Below are positions 23,316-35,800 of a stretch of DNA of 64,000 nt, one piece after another. This DNA comes from Begonia masoniana (Eukaryota; Streptophyta; Magnoliopsida; Cucurbitales; Begoniaceae). Numbering within the stretch: the stretch's first letter is position 1; each line of letters opens with the position of its first letter. Location of the stretch: contig CM039511.1 of assembly GCA_022432975.1 (NCBI GenBank), positions 24,853,153 to 24,917,152 of the forward strand, written 5' to 3'. Under the pieces are notes generated by a model. That model saw only the letters and a program-made list of their open reading frames with translations, was not told the origin of the DNA and ran no database searches. The translations under genes were made by a program, and so were the position numbers.

Positions 23316-23347
23316 AATGAAGCGCTGTGGTTCATCATTCTGCCCCA

Positions 23348-25137
23348 ATGGCTACTCTTTCTTCCTCATCCTCCTCCCTCCTCTCTTCACCTCCACGGTT
23401 CCACCATTTTCAACCTTTCTTTTCTCCTCGTCTTCTTCGCCTACCATCTTCTACTCTTTTCCACTCTTCTTCTTCTCTCTCACTGTCGCTTCCTTTTCTG
23501 ACTTCCCTGCCGAGCTCTAGGTGCCGTCATCACTGCTCCTTCAGCGTTCAGGCTAGTTCTGTCCCGAAGAAGAAGGTTTTGATAATCAATACGAACAGCG
23601 GTGGACATGCGGTCATCGGATTCTATTTCGCTAAGGAGCTTCTGAGTTCCGGCCATGAAGTGACAATACTGACAGTCGGAGAAGAGGGTTCAGACAAAAT
23701 GAAGAAGCCTCCGTTTAATCGATTCTCAGTTAGGCCCTGAAGTTCAGATTGAGGAACCCAGTTATTTCTGTACATGGAGAATTCGTTGGTTATGTTCTAA
23801 CTCTTTGCAATTTGGGAAAATTTCAGGAAATTGTGAGTGCCGGAGGCCGAACAGTGTGGGGAAATCCATCAGAAGTTGGGAGTGCCGTGGGAGAAGCTTC
23901 ATTTGATGTAGTTCTAGACAACAATGGCAAAGACCTCGATACAGTCAAGTTAGTCTCTCAAATTCTTTGCATAACTATCTGGATTTCCCATTTCTACATT
24001 TTACTTCGTTGTCAATTTGGATTTCCATTTTGCACAATGATATTACCATTTTTAAGTTGACGAACTTGAAGTTGAAGATCTAAGTTTCAGTTCTATTACC
24101 ATTTTATGTACAGGCCTGTGATTGATTGGGCTAAGAGCTCTGGTGTGAAACAATTTCTGTTCATCAGCAGTGCTGGAATTTATAAGCCAACCGATGAACC
24201 TCCTCATGTTGAAGGGGTATGCTTGCTTCTGTATAATCCTCACTTCAATTTCCCACCATTTGGATTTCTCAGCTGGAAAATCCATTCTATAACAGGATCT
24301 TGTTAAAGCCAGTGCCGGCCACGTCGGAGTGGAAGAATACATTGCACAAGTTTTCAGTAGTTGGGCGGTTTTCCGTCCGCAGTACATGATCGGATCGGGC
24401 AACAACAAAGACTGCGAGGAGTGGTTCTTTGATCGTAAGACCTTAACATTAACTCGTGCAAACTTTACTTTCTGACCTGTAAGTCCATAAATCTGCATGA
24501 TAATAGGATCTTCGTGAAGACTTTTGGAGATTTTCAAAATAAAATTTAAAATATATGCCAACTTATTTGTGAATGAGATTAATCCGCCATTGTCGTGAAA
24601 TAGGAATTGTTCGTGAAAGACCGGTTCCAATTCCAGGGTCGGGAATGCAACTCACAAACATCGCCCACGTCAGGGACTTGTCTTCCATGCTTACTCTAGC
24701 AGTTGAGAAACCGGATTTAGCTTCCTCTAATATTTTTAACTGCGTGAGTGATCGAGCAGTGACTTTAGATGGAATGGCCAAACTTTGCGCCCAAGCAGCC
24801 GGCCGCTCCGTTAAGATTGTGCATTACGATCCAAAGGCCGTTGGAGTCGATGCAAAGAAAGCATTTCCTTTCAGAAACATGGTACAAAAATTGAAATACT
24901 TCTAAAAAAAGAGGCCATAGTTTACAAATAAATGATGAGTCCATATTTTTGCAGCATTTCTACGCAGAGCCAAGAGCTGCCAAAGACATCTTAGGATGGG
25001 AGAGTAGTACAAACCTGCCGGAAGACTTGAAGGAGAGGTTTGACGAGTACTTAAAGGTCGGGAGAGACAAAAAAGATATGAAATTTGAGGTAGATGATGA
25101 GATATTAGAGTCTCTTAGTGTTCTTGTAGCGGCATGA
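23348..25137 (+). CDS. CSP41A: Chloroplast stem-loop binding protein of 41 kDa a (CSP41A), six exons, 401 aa
   Basis: CSP41A is a chloroplast RNA-binding protein and endoribonuclease of the atypical short-chain dehydrogenase family, linked to stability and processing of plastid transcripts and rRNA. Exons are 23348-23728, 23827-23948, 24114-24216, 24296-24434, 24604-24881 and 24955-25137. All introns are GT-AG and the phases sum to 402 codons with the TGA stop. Residues 1 to about 70 are a Ser/Leu-rich transit peptide. The Rossmann-type start [20 protein letters not shown] follows, then [89 protein letters not shown] and [16 protein letters not shown], all characteristic of CSP41A. I chose the ATG at 23348 because the upstream in-frame ATG (23327) would add MVHHSAP before the typical MATLSSS start. 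No damage is seen. A candidate transposon ends 98 bases upstream. Confidence 0.96.
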
Positions 25138-25980
25138 TCAATCAAAGTCGACGACATCTTTTGTGTTTGATTGGATGATTACCGGTTTGTGTATTGCGGA
25201 GATATGTGATACAAGAAATGAAAATAGCTCCACTTATGTTTGAGACCCTCTAATTAGAAAGTATCAAATGTGAAAAAAAGGAGACAACCCATGTTTCATA
25301 ACCTCAATCTTAGCAAAATGACATAACGTCCTCGTGAAATATGCGAAAATTAATCAGGAAGAATTGAGAATAAATTAAGAATACAAAATTTACGTAGTTC
25401 TGACAAAATTATCTTATATCCACGACTCAAGACTTCATCAACAAAGAAATCAGTTGACTGCTTCTCCAAATGGTCAACCAAAATGTGGTCTTTAGAAAAT
25501 ATTTTTCAAACTATCTTTGGTCGGGTCGACTGCTTACCCACTCTTATCGACCACAATCTTGTCCTTGAATCTGTAAAGGATTATGAATCTGAGGTCGGTC
25601 AACCACAATGCACCCTGGTCGATCACTTCGAGGTCCTTTAAAATTGTAGATCAATCTATTCAAACTCTGGTCGCTCGTTGTTCTACTCTTGTCAATAGTT
25701 AGGACCCGAATCTTGAAAAATAACTTAGAATTCTCTACAAGGATTTAATGCACTCATTATAAATTTTCAAATATATCAAGGGAGATTTTGTAAGATGAAT
25801 ATGATCAACGTGAACTTATTTAATAATGCGTCAACTTAACTTAGATAGCATTCAAAACAATTACATTTAATGATAAATTTGTTTAGCTCTAGAAATTTTA
25901 ATTAAATGCTTCCCTTAACTTATGTACTAAGTAGTTAACATTCTGCCTCTTAATGTGTAGAGTTAATTAGTTAGGAAGAT

Positions 25981-26034
<54 letters not shown>

Positions 26035-26846
26035 CAGGATCTCTATGTTACTCTCCACCTTTGTCATTAACAAAAAGTACCTATAAGCAAATTCAACAAG
26101 AATATACACCAATTCTACCAAAAATTTAGAAAACAAGAAAATCGTGCTAGCCCAAATATCAACAAGACATGTTGTCCAACTCAGAATATATCCAATGTGT
26201 AAAACCACAATATGATCAAATCAAACATAACAATATCTAGAAAAGAACATCAAACAACGTAGAAAGTCATAAAAACATAACAAGAGTGCATCATAAGCAA
26301 AAGAAGTAAGAGAAATGCTATACAACATACTACTCCTAGTCAAGAGTCGGATCAACATAAGAGGTAGATGGAGCCATGCTCGAGGGAGCTTCAAGATCAT
26401 GAGCTAAAGCTACACAGTGCAAGACTATCCCAATAAGACTCATACAGCTGATCAAAGTGATGCTATATGACATGAAATCTATGCTTGAACTGTTGAAATT
26501 GAGCATAAATGTTAGATTGGAAACTCGTGAGTGAAGCGGGAATAAAGGCGCTCAAAGCGTCAACTCTCTCAGTAAGCAAGGTAATGCCATCCTCCAAAAA
26601 TGGATGTGAAGATCTAAGAGGGTACGCCTAACTAAGAATGTCCTCAATATGGACATCCTAGACTCTCTGGCATCTCGCCATGTTGAAATAAAAGTCATGT
26701 TGAATATGGTAATGCATTAACTCCTTTGACTATTAATTACAAAACCCATATGAGCTAAAGAATGCTCGTTATACACATCCAGGCAGTGTAAGGTCGTTGA
26801 TGACTTGGTATTCGAGATGGAAACACATAACCCTTCAAAGACTCTG
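25138..26846. other. Intergenic sequence downstream of CSP41A
   Basis: No gene is seen. An AATAAATT motif near 25371 is one possible polyadenylation signal. Bases 25440-25690 are rich in GTCGACC/GGTCGAT motifs like the copia LTRs in this window. A 48-base T run lies at 25982-26029. The rest is AT-rich and may be decayed retroelement. Confidence 0.5.
25982..26029. repeat. Poly(T) run, 48 bases
   Basis: An uninterrupted T run, possibly the tail of a minus-strand retroposon. No source element is identified. Confidence 0.95.
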
Positions 26847-27793
26847 TGTTAGTTCAAAGGAAGTTAACCTTAGTTTTTTTGATGATGAGTATGTTAAATT
26901 ATATAATTAATTCTAAGTTGTTCATTGAGTAATAATTTGAATATAAAGTTTGATTATTTAGTGTATTATGAAATACCCTTGAAAAGTGATTTTTGGTTAT
27001 GCTAACTTGTGTATTTAAGTCCCATTTGTGATTGTTAAAGTTCATAGGGTTTGCATGATGAAAATAGAAGGAGATTGCATGTCCATCTTATGAAGAAACT
27101 ATTTAGAAATCCTAGAGCTGAAGGTGTCAACCAGTCCATCAATGTTCAACCAGTCCATCAAGGTTCAACTGGTGCAACTCTAATAGAAATTCCATATAGC
27201 TCAAAGTCTCGATTGAGCCAATAACGTGTCGACCAGTTAAACATGATAGGAATTCTATAGAGTTCAAAGTATCGACCGATCTTGCAAAATGTCGACCGCC
27301 GTGAAATACTAAACGATGAAGTTGCCATGATATGCCGTTTCTCCATCTTTTATTGGCTTGAAGACTTATCTCTTAGGCTCCTAATTGATCTACTTTATTG
27401 TGTTATTAATTTGCTTATTGGACTTAGAAATTTTTTTTCAATGTCTGACCTTTAATTGTAAGCCTCACTCGGTTAAGCCTAGTGGCTGAGTGGGCTTGAT
27501 GTTTTGCTTGTTTTATTTGCTTGTAATTGGTTGTCCAAGAACTATAATTTTCTTCTAAAGTATATAAGCATCTCTTGGGGTTCTTGGAAGCCACTTTTGA
27601 ACAAATTACAATCAATTACAACTTTAATTTTTGAATTGGAATACTTTCATTTTCAAAGCTCGCATCCTTTTTGATGGTTTCATCCAACTAATTTGTGTGC
27701 AAACAAGTTGTGCTTGATATTCGTGAGCTTAATCAAGCACTCCTATTAGTGTCAACTTCTAATTACTTTTCCTAAGTATTTAATTCTTCAGCA
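26847..27793 (+). repeat. 5' LTR of a copia element (P), 947 bp
   Basis: It starts TGTTAGTTCAAAGG and ends TTCTTCAGCA. Three bases later TGGTATCCAAGC (27797-27808) resembles the initiator-Met tRNA primer site. Its first part aligns with the N LTR remnant at 11112-11330, so it belongs to the same SIRE-like group. Repeated GTCGACC/GTCAACC motifs sit at 27125-27300. Confidence 0.7.
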
Positions 27794-27808
27794 AGGTGGT
27801 ATCCAAGC

Positions 27809-29136
27809 TCTTAACAATCTGAATTGGAGATTTTTCTAGCGAAAGGTGGTGAGGAGAACCATGGGTATGTCAAACCCAATACCCTTTAACAATTGTAATA
27901 GAAACTCAAGAAACTCTTTGAAATCAAGTATAAGGAATTTGATCCTAATCGAACCTTGCCGATGGAACCAAAGTTATCAAACAAGGAACTTGACCCGTAA
28001 TCGAACTTATGGTTAGAATTAAAGCTATCAAGTTAATCTTTCAAGTTTTGACTTGAACAAGATCTAGTTCTTCACAAATAATCGAAGAGAAAATTCTCAC
28101 AAAGAGTAACTCAAAATCTTGTATATTGATTGTATAATGCCGTAAGATTTATGCCTTTAAATAGACTACAAAATATTCTAATGTAATAACAAAGTAATTA
28201 TGAAACATCTAAAGATTATGAAATTTAACAAATTAATAAAAGGAAACTAGACTAAAACAAAGGCAAATTAGGTAACCAAATAAAAAGAAACTTTGACCAC
28301 ATAATATACGGAAACTTGGACCAATTTGATTGATGAATTTCGTGGCTCTTCTTTCTAAATTCGTGCCCCACCTTCCTTCAAGAATTAGGAACTCTGCATG
28401 AATTTTGCATGTGCATGTTTTATTGTTGTGCTTCCATCCCACTTGCTACTAAAACTTTAGGTATTTTTTAAGTATTTTCGGCATTTCTTTCCTCCTAAGC
28501 ATCCTCTTCAATACTTAACAAATTTATTAATTTCAGCTATTGTTGAAAAGAATCTTTTTCTTGACTTTCTAGAATCAATCCATGTAAGACTTCATGCATT
28601 TTCTTAGTTCTTGATCTGTCATTGAGCCTCCTATATCTTGACATGAATTTTTAACTTTGGGATTAAAGTTTGTTGTACCTTGATTCACATCAGGTGGCCA
28701 AAGTAGTGAAAAGACATTAATTGCACCTTTTAGAACCAACTTGGATTCATCCAATCACAACTTTCTTTCCATAGCATTTTGCTATGATTTTTAGAGGGTT
28801 TCTTTTTCACTTACAGAGAAAGTTGTTATCCAAAAATTGTTCAAAGAGCGTCTATATTGACTGATATATCACTTTCCTAAGAGAACTCTAGTCCTAGGCT
28901 CTAATCCTAGGTTAAAAAGTGTGATTCCATCTCCAACCATCTCCGTCATTTTTGTACTATCTCCCTATTCTCATGACTTTTGCCCAAAATATTTGGTGGT
29001 TTTTCTTATTGACATCTTGGAGCTGCCACTGCCCAAATTTCACGAGGAAAGGAGTTATTTTGATTGAGATATAGCGTTTCAAAAGTCAACCCAAAAATCT
29101 GCCCAGAAATCTGGGTTACCATTTGAGTTGCCTAAC
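27809..29136. other. Copia P leader and unassigned AT-rich sequence
   Basis: No intact gene is seen. An ATG at 27860 after the primer site (MGMSNPIPFNN) could be the start of copia gag but soon closes. The right end must include the end of gypsy H's 5' LTR, because H's primer site reappears at 50368 after element G. I could not place the start of that LTR. Confidence 0.4.
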
Positions 29137-30082
29137 TGATATGCCTTAGAGGGCCATTACTTGATCCTAAACAAATGCTCAAGTTTTATCTAACCTATTT
29201 ACTAACAAGTTTAATTCTTTTGCAGGTGATGATAGTTTTGATGATATTTTTGAAGACTTGGATTGAGAGCTTAGTACAAAAGACATGAAGCAAACCTTGC
29301 ATATACTCACTTGGGAATCGAGGTTGGAAGACCAAGAAGAGGGAATTTGTCTTCCCTAAAATCATATTGTAACCAAGCACTTTAGTTTTTATGTTTTTGG
29401 CAAATATTAGCTTTATTTGTATTTTGTAGACAAACATTAACCTTTATGTAATTTTATTAATTGCATGCATCATTAGGCATTAGGATTAGATGTATACTAG
29501 GTTAGATGATGGTTTGGAGTTGGTTCAATTCACATTTGCATGGCTTGCATGCAAAGACAGCGCAGCCAAAGAGAACTGCCCACTTGAGCGCCAAAATGGA
29601 GTGGGGACCATTACCCCTTTTGACCGATCAACTTGCTGCCAAATGAAGATGCTATGTTAGAGTTTTCCTTCTTGAAGAATACCTTGGATCGATGACATGG
29701 CAGCCTTTAGCCATTAGATCAAATTGCACACATTCATCTCGGCCATCCAAGTGAAGTTTGAAGCCAACATTCGGCTAAAGCCTCCAACGACTCTTTTGGA
29801 GCCTTTTTTTTTCAACCAAACCCTCCAGCCATCCTTAGGTCTATATAAGCATGGTTATTGGTGTTTGTAAGGGGTTGTTGATGATAGAAATAGTTGCTGT
29901 TTGCTTAAGGAAAACTGAGAAGGTTTGAAAGCCGAAGGTAAGCCTTGGCGTGCTTCACTCGAGAGAAGTTGCACCTCCATTACCTCCAAGCTCAAGGTTG
30001 CTCGAAGGTTCTTATTTTCCATCATTCTCTCCACTCTTTCAAGAGTTGGAAACAGGAAGAAGGTAGTCAACCGTTTCCCAAA
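29137..30082 (+). repeat. 5' LTR of gypsy G, first part
   Basis: It starts TGATATGCC and aligns with the 3' LTR from 49130, including the pol-like codons (SFDDIFEDLD) and a TATA box TATATAAG at 29842-29849. It is interrupted after CCCAAA at 30082 by element E, and the LTR resumes at 38418. Confidence 0.88.
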
Positions 30083-30566
30083 TGACGTACCTACGATCCC
30101 GAACCGTCAAACACGACGAACCAAAGTATGAATTCTAACTATTTTATATACTATTTGGTTTGTGAGTTTTGTAGGTTAAAGATTCTTCTCAAAGCTTGGA
30201 ATGATTAAATGAAGAGGGAATTTGTCTTCCCTTTATCAAATTTTGTAATCGAGTTCTTTATTTGTTTTTAAGTTTAGGGCACTATGGATTTTTCTTAAAC
30301 CTTATTTATTGGCCACTTGTAGCCAATTTTATTGTTTAGGTTATTTGGTTAAATTGTTTAGGTTTAGGAAATTTTAAGTGAACAAGGGAGACATCAAAAG
30401 GAGTTGACCCAACCTACAAAGAAGCTTGACCAAGGAGCTTGTCATGCTTGGAACGAGATGCTGACGTGGCCGAGCACAACGACTACATTTCTGAAGAAGC
30501 GTCTCCAACGGCTCTCTGCTTCTTCTCTTCTCTTGCCTTCTCCCGAAGCCTTCCCCTGGATATTTA

Positions 30567-32101
30567 GGGAAATTACCAAAAACAACCGCAAAGTATCGGT
30601 TTTTTTCAATTCCAACCACGAAGTATTATTTTTAACAATTTAAACCACGACGTATCGAAAAAGTGCCAAAAACGACCACGCCGAACGGACGCAAAAAACC
30701 GCCGTCCGTCCGGGTCACTGTTCACGTGAACAGTGACTTGTTTACGTTCATTTTTTTTCGTTTTATAAATTAATTTTTAAAAAATAGTAAACGATATTGG
30801 ATTTAGTTAATTATAAAACGTAGAAAAACGAACGTAAACTGGTCACTGTTCACGTGAACAGTGACCCGACGGACGGCGGTTTTTTGCGTCTGGACGGGTA
30901 CTGTTCACGTGAACAGTACCCATTAAATTTTTTTTTACTGTTTATAAATTAATTTTAAAAAATAGTAAACGATATTGGATTTAGTTAAAATTTTATCAAC
31001 TTATTTCCAACGTTATGAGAAGATAATCGGAAAAGTTTCGTGATTTTACAATACTTATATGATTTATTATAATTTTTTACGTATGTTTTAAATAACTGAA
31101 CTAAATATAATAAAGTTACCAGTATTAGAAAATCACGAAACTTTTCCGATTATCTTCATAATGTTGGAAATATGTGATAAAAATTTTAACTAAATCCAAT
31201 ATCATTTAATATTTTTTAAAAATTAATTTTAAAAACGTTCGGAAAAACGAAGCGTCAACTGGTCACTGTTCACGTGAACAGTGAACCGGAAGCCGGCGGT
31301 TTTTTGCGTCTTTTACGTATGTTTTATAAAATAAATAACTAAAATTATAATAAATCGTACAAGTATTAGAAAATCACGAAACTTTTCCGATTATCTTCTC
31401 ATAATGTTGGAAATATGTGATAAAAATTTTAACTAAATCCAATATCATTTAATATTTTTTAAAAATTAATTTATAAAACGTAGAAAAACGAACGTAAACT
31501 GGTCACTGTTCACGTGAACAGTGACCCGGACGGACGGCGGTTTTTTGCGTCTGGACGGGTACTGTTCACGTGAACAGTACCCATTAAAATTTTTTTTTAC
31601 TGTTTTATAAATTAATTTGTAAAAAATAGTAAACGATATTGGATTTAGTTAAAATTTTTATCACATATTCACCACGTTATGAGAAGATAATCTGAAAAGT
31701 TTCGTAGTTTTCTAACACTTGTACGATTTATTATAATTTTAACTATTTATTTTATAAAACATACGTAAAAAAATTACAATAAATCATATAAGTATTTTAA
31801 AATCACGAAATTTTTTCGATTATCTTCTCATAACGTTGGGAATATGTGATAAAAAGTTTAACTAAATCCAATATCGTTTACTATTTTTTAAAAATTAATT
31901 TATAAAACAGAGAAAAACGAACATAAACTGGTCACTGTTCACGTGAACAGTGACTTGGACGGACGGCGGTTTTTTGCGTCCGTCCGGCGTGGTCGTTTTT
32001 GGCAATTTTTCGATACGTCGTGGTTTAAATTGTTAAAAATAATACTTCGTGGTTGGAATTGAAAAAAATCGATACTTTGCTGTTGTTTTTGGTAATTTTC
32101 C
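30567..32101. mobile_element. Non-autonomous Mutator-like element (1535 bp)
   Basis: A 9-base target duplication GGATATTTA lies at 30558-30566 and 32102-32110. The same site is single and unfilled in the sister LTR at 37689-37697, which proves the borders. Terminal inverted repeats are about 170 bases and nearly identical: GGGAAATTACC at the left, GGAAAATTACC as the reverse complement of the right. The interior is made of repeated direct and inverted blocks, with seven palindromes containing TGTTCACGTGAACA. It has no coding capacity, so it would need a transposase from elsewhere. Mutator superfamily assignment rests on the 9-base duplication and long TIRs. Confidence 0.9.
30714..31954. repeat. 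Seven G-box-centred palindromes in the Mutator-like element
   Basis: Five copies contain CACTGTTCACGTGAACAGTG (near 30716, 30843, 31263, 31503, 31932). Two contain the variant TACTGTTCACGTGAACAGTA (near 30899 and 31560). All centre on CACGTG, the G-box bound by plant bHLH and bZIP factors, and most are extended by further paired bases. Confidence 0.93.
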
Positions 32102-32825
32102 GGATATTTAAGCTTTTCTACTTAGGTTATTGTAGTCAGTTTTTTTATCAATATTTGGAATTTATAGAAGAGCTTCTTCTTGTTCGGAGCATCCTCTGTG
32201 TGGGTTTTTCCCACGGTATTAATCGGCGCGAGACGCCATGGATGACCACCAAATTGTGCCTCCAACCTCACAGTTGCTTGGAGGTATTCTTACTCTTGCC
32301 TTCTCTCCCTCTGCCAAGAGCTGGAGTCGAAAAGAAGGAAGGAGGAAACCAGTGCCCTTAAGCTGTGATTTCTCCTCGGCAACGAGGGACTTCTTCCCAA
32401 AGGCGCAGAGCTGCGCATCGCACTGCCTTTGGACCAGCCACGGGTCTTCACTTCCATTTCCCTTGGCCTCCTCTGAGGACGAAGCAATACGCGTAGGGCA
32501 GCCTAGTTGCTAGAAGCACTCCTCCCATCACGGTGGAGCTCTTCGCCGAAGGTACAGGGAACACCTTTTGGTCGGCTTGGGTTCCTTTCGCCGTCCATCT
32601 CCTCCACAACGCTTCCTTCAATCCAAACGACCTTCTCGGAGGTGTACCCAACTCACCCACCTCTCTATTTTGACGGGTATCAATTTTATCATCTCCTATG
32701 CAATTTTTGGTTTTTCCTCTGTTTTTAGCGACTGTTTGGAGTGTTCTTTGGTTTCTCCAAAGAACACCGAATCTTGCTGTTTAATATAGTCTTCCGCATG
32801 CGTCTTAGGTCCTAGAAGTCCATCA

Positions 32826-35800
32826 AGTTGTATCAGAGCCAAATGATCCTTGTGTTTGTTCTGTTATGTCATTTTTTTTCTTTCTCTTTCTCTGTCTTTG
32901 TCCGTCTTCTTTTTCTGTCGTGAGTTTTTCTGTCAGCATGTTGTTGTGTTGATTGTTTTCATCATGGCCTAATGTTGTCTCATTAATGGTATAACATGAT
33001 TAATCAATCAAATGCATGTCTACTTTCTGATAAGAACCTAGAATGTTAGAATTGGTAACATGAAATTTTGTTGATGTCCAAGATAATTCTTGATGAATTC
33101 ATTCTGTTTGGTTTTCTGTGTTTTCTGTCAGAATGTTGTTCGTTTTGCTTTGGTTTAATATTTTGTTTTTCTCTGTTGTAGTTTTTGTTTTAGTTCCAAC
33201 ATTTAAAGCATGTGAGCCTATTTTGATTTCACTGAATTGGATGTTAATCATTGCTTGATTCATGTTCTGTTCTTGGAAATTCTGAAATTTTGTTCACTAC
33301 TTTGATATCCTTTAGTGACTGTTTTGTTTTGTTCCCATATTTGTTGTTTGTGTTCCTTTTAGAAGTGTTTGTTTCTGAATTTTCTGTGAATTCAGTTGGC
33401 TATTTTTCAAAATGGTTTTTGATTCTTAAAACTCAAATCAATTTGTTGTTTTTTAAAGCTTAATCCTTTGCAATATGATTCTGTTTTTGAGATTCAAAAG
33501 TGTTTTTCTGGTTTATTTTTGTTTCTGTTCCGATTAAACTAAATTATCCCACGTCGCATGAACTTCTATTCTACATCATTTGAATGAAATTGCTTTCTGT
33601 TTAGTAATCGATTATAAGGATTAGTTCTTGCATTTGTTTGATTGTACCCAGCTGTTATTGTGGCAATACTATTGGTGAAGAAATTTCCAGAAGCAAAGAA
33701 TCATCTTATATTTGCATGAATTTCCATTCTGTCTATATGTCCAGTAAGCATGTTTGTTTTTGTTAGTAAAATAATATTTTGTTTCCTGTGTTGATTTTTT
33801 GTTTGTATTTCGTATCTTCTTCTCTGTTTAGGATGGTTAAAGAGTTTTGCATTTTTGGGGTTAGCATGTTTTCGTTTTGTTCTCTGTTGAGTCTGCTATT
33901 GTTACATGTTTAGTCTTCGTTTGTTTCTCTGCTTAGTTAAGTAGCATTGTTCTTGTTTCTGTTTTGTTTGCTAACAAGGTTATCTTCGTTGCATGAATTT
34001 ACTCTGCAGAATTTGAATCCTCATGTTCTCTGTTAGTAAGCATTTTGTTTTTCCTGTGAAAGTTCTTCTGTTTAGGAGTTTGTTCGTATATCTTTGCTGC
34101 AATCTATTTCTAATCGGGTTTAAGGTGTAGCCGATAAAACTATTTTTATTTTTGCTGTTATTGACATTGTTGGTGGATAAAGCTTGGCATATTGATTACT
34201 GCATATCATTTCAGCATTGTTCTGTTGTGACGTAAAGCTTAAAGTATCAAAATAATCATTCATTTCATACCTTTTGTTGGCTGCAATCTGCTCTATATTC
34301 TGGTTGCTGTTCTTATCGCTGAAGGACTAATAATCTATTTTCTTTGAATAGAAGAGAAGAACATGTTATAAAACCATTCTGTTTTGCTGCAATTTTGGTT
34401 TTCTAAAACAAAAATTTGTTTCTAAACTGTGCTTTTATACTGCTATTTTAATCTGTTTCTAATCTGCTTATCTTCACAAACTTCATTCTATTTTGAGACG
34501 TCGGTGCATCAAAAGATAAATGTGCTTGAATATTGTTTCTATTTTAATTAAACAATGTGTCTACGTTTGCATGATTTTCTCTGCTTCATTTTAGCATAAT
34601 ACATTTTGAGAAACTTAGTGCAGTAAACTGTTGTTTAATTTCCAGAATTGTTCTAACAATTGTTTACTTGATGCTTGAACTTGAATTTTGAAGATAATCT
34701 ACTGAAATTGGAGTTTCCTTTATTTGAAATTATTGATTCTATATTCACAAAACTGAGATAACTCCCATGCATAATCATCTCATAATCTGTTAGGATACTA
34801 AGGTCTCCTAGTTTGTGAATTGTTCTCTGCTATATCTCTCTGGTTGTCATTGTTTAGTTCTCTGTGTTGAATTGATTTTCATTTTAGTTTACATTATTTT
34901 GCATAATATAATTTGGACGTAAATTGAAATAATTTTCACAGTAAAATTTCCATGCATAGTATGTTATGTCATGCGATGCACGTACATTCTGTTTCCACTT
35001 TCTGCTTCACTGAATAGTTGCCAATTTGCATTTGTGTTGTTTTTCTGCTTTCCAAAATCTGAACCGTCTTTTCTCTTGTTATTGATTTATCAGATTGTTG
35101 GTATTATTTTTGTTGGGCTGATAAGCTGAATTGTTTGCTGCAAGTTAAATTTTCAAACCAATTTACCCAACTAATGTTGTTTCAATCTTATTCCAAAATT
35201 TGAACATGTTACTTTTGGTGATAATTAGTCTGCTTACTAGTGATAATTTGCTTGAACTTCCACTGGCCCAAAACTATCTATCCAATTCGCTGCTGCAAGT
35301 TGATAATCAAGTTTGGGTATTAATCTGTTTCTGGTGTAGCTAAGAAAACTAGTGAAATTCTGCTGCTGTTTTATTCATCTTGTTGTTAATCACTTTTACA
35401 GCAAATAATCTTATCTATATGTGAAACTTTTAAGGAATAACAACCAGCATCATATAGCTTACTTAATTCTTGTTGTTACCAATCTGTTTAACACGTCATT
35501 CAAAGCATAAAACCAAATCATAGAAGCATGAATTTGTTTGACTTCTAACTTGTTTTTCTTGAACTGTTTAGTGTTATTGTGTTGTTTCTTTTGTTTCTAA
35601 ATTCCTATTGCCTCCAAACAGTTGTCAATTGTTTAAGTGTTGCTCCTATTTTTCCAAATCTGAGCATATAATTTTATTCAATCTTGTTGTTTTTGATGTT
35701 GATCATTAATGAGTTATTTGTGAGTGAATGCACCATCTTATATATTAACTCCTAATGATTAAAATCTCTTGTGAAATGATAAGCATGAATTGCATGTTAA

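Larger units (their letters stand above)
30083..32825 (+). repeat. 5' LTR of element E, containing a Mutator-like insertion
   Basis: It runs TGACGTACC to CCATCA. It is collinear with 37215-38412 apart from the 1535-bp element and its 9-base duplication. The first codons continue the pol-tail motif (VPTIPNRQTRRTKV) shared with the 3' copy. Confidence 0.9.

Noticed and set aside
24052..24630. 192-codon minus-strand frame opposite CSP41A
   Set aside because: It is a shadow of CSP41A exons 3-5 and contains no recognisable domain.
32053..32789. Several 65-100-codon frames repeated at 37535-38315
   Set aside because: They lie in both LTRs of element E in different frames and are not conserved as protein.
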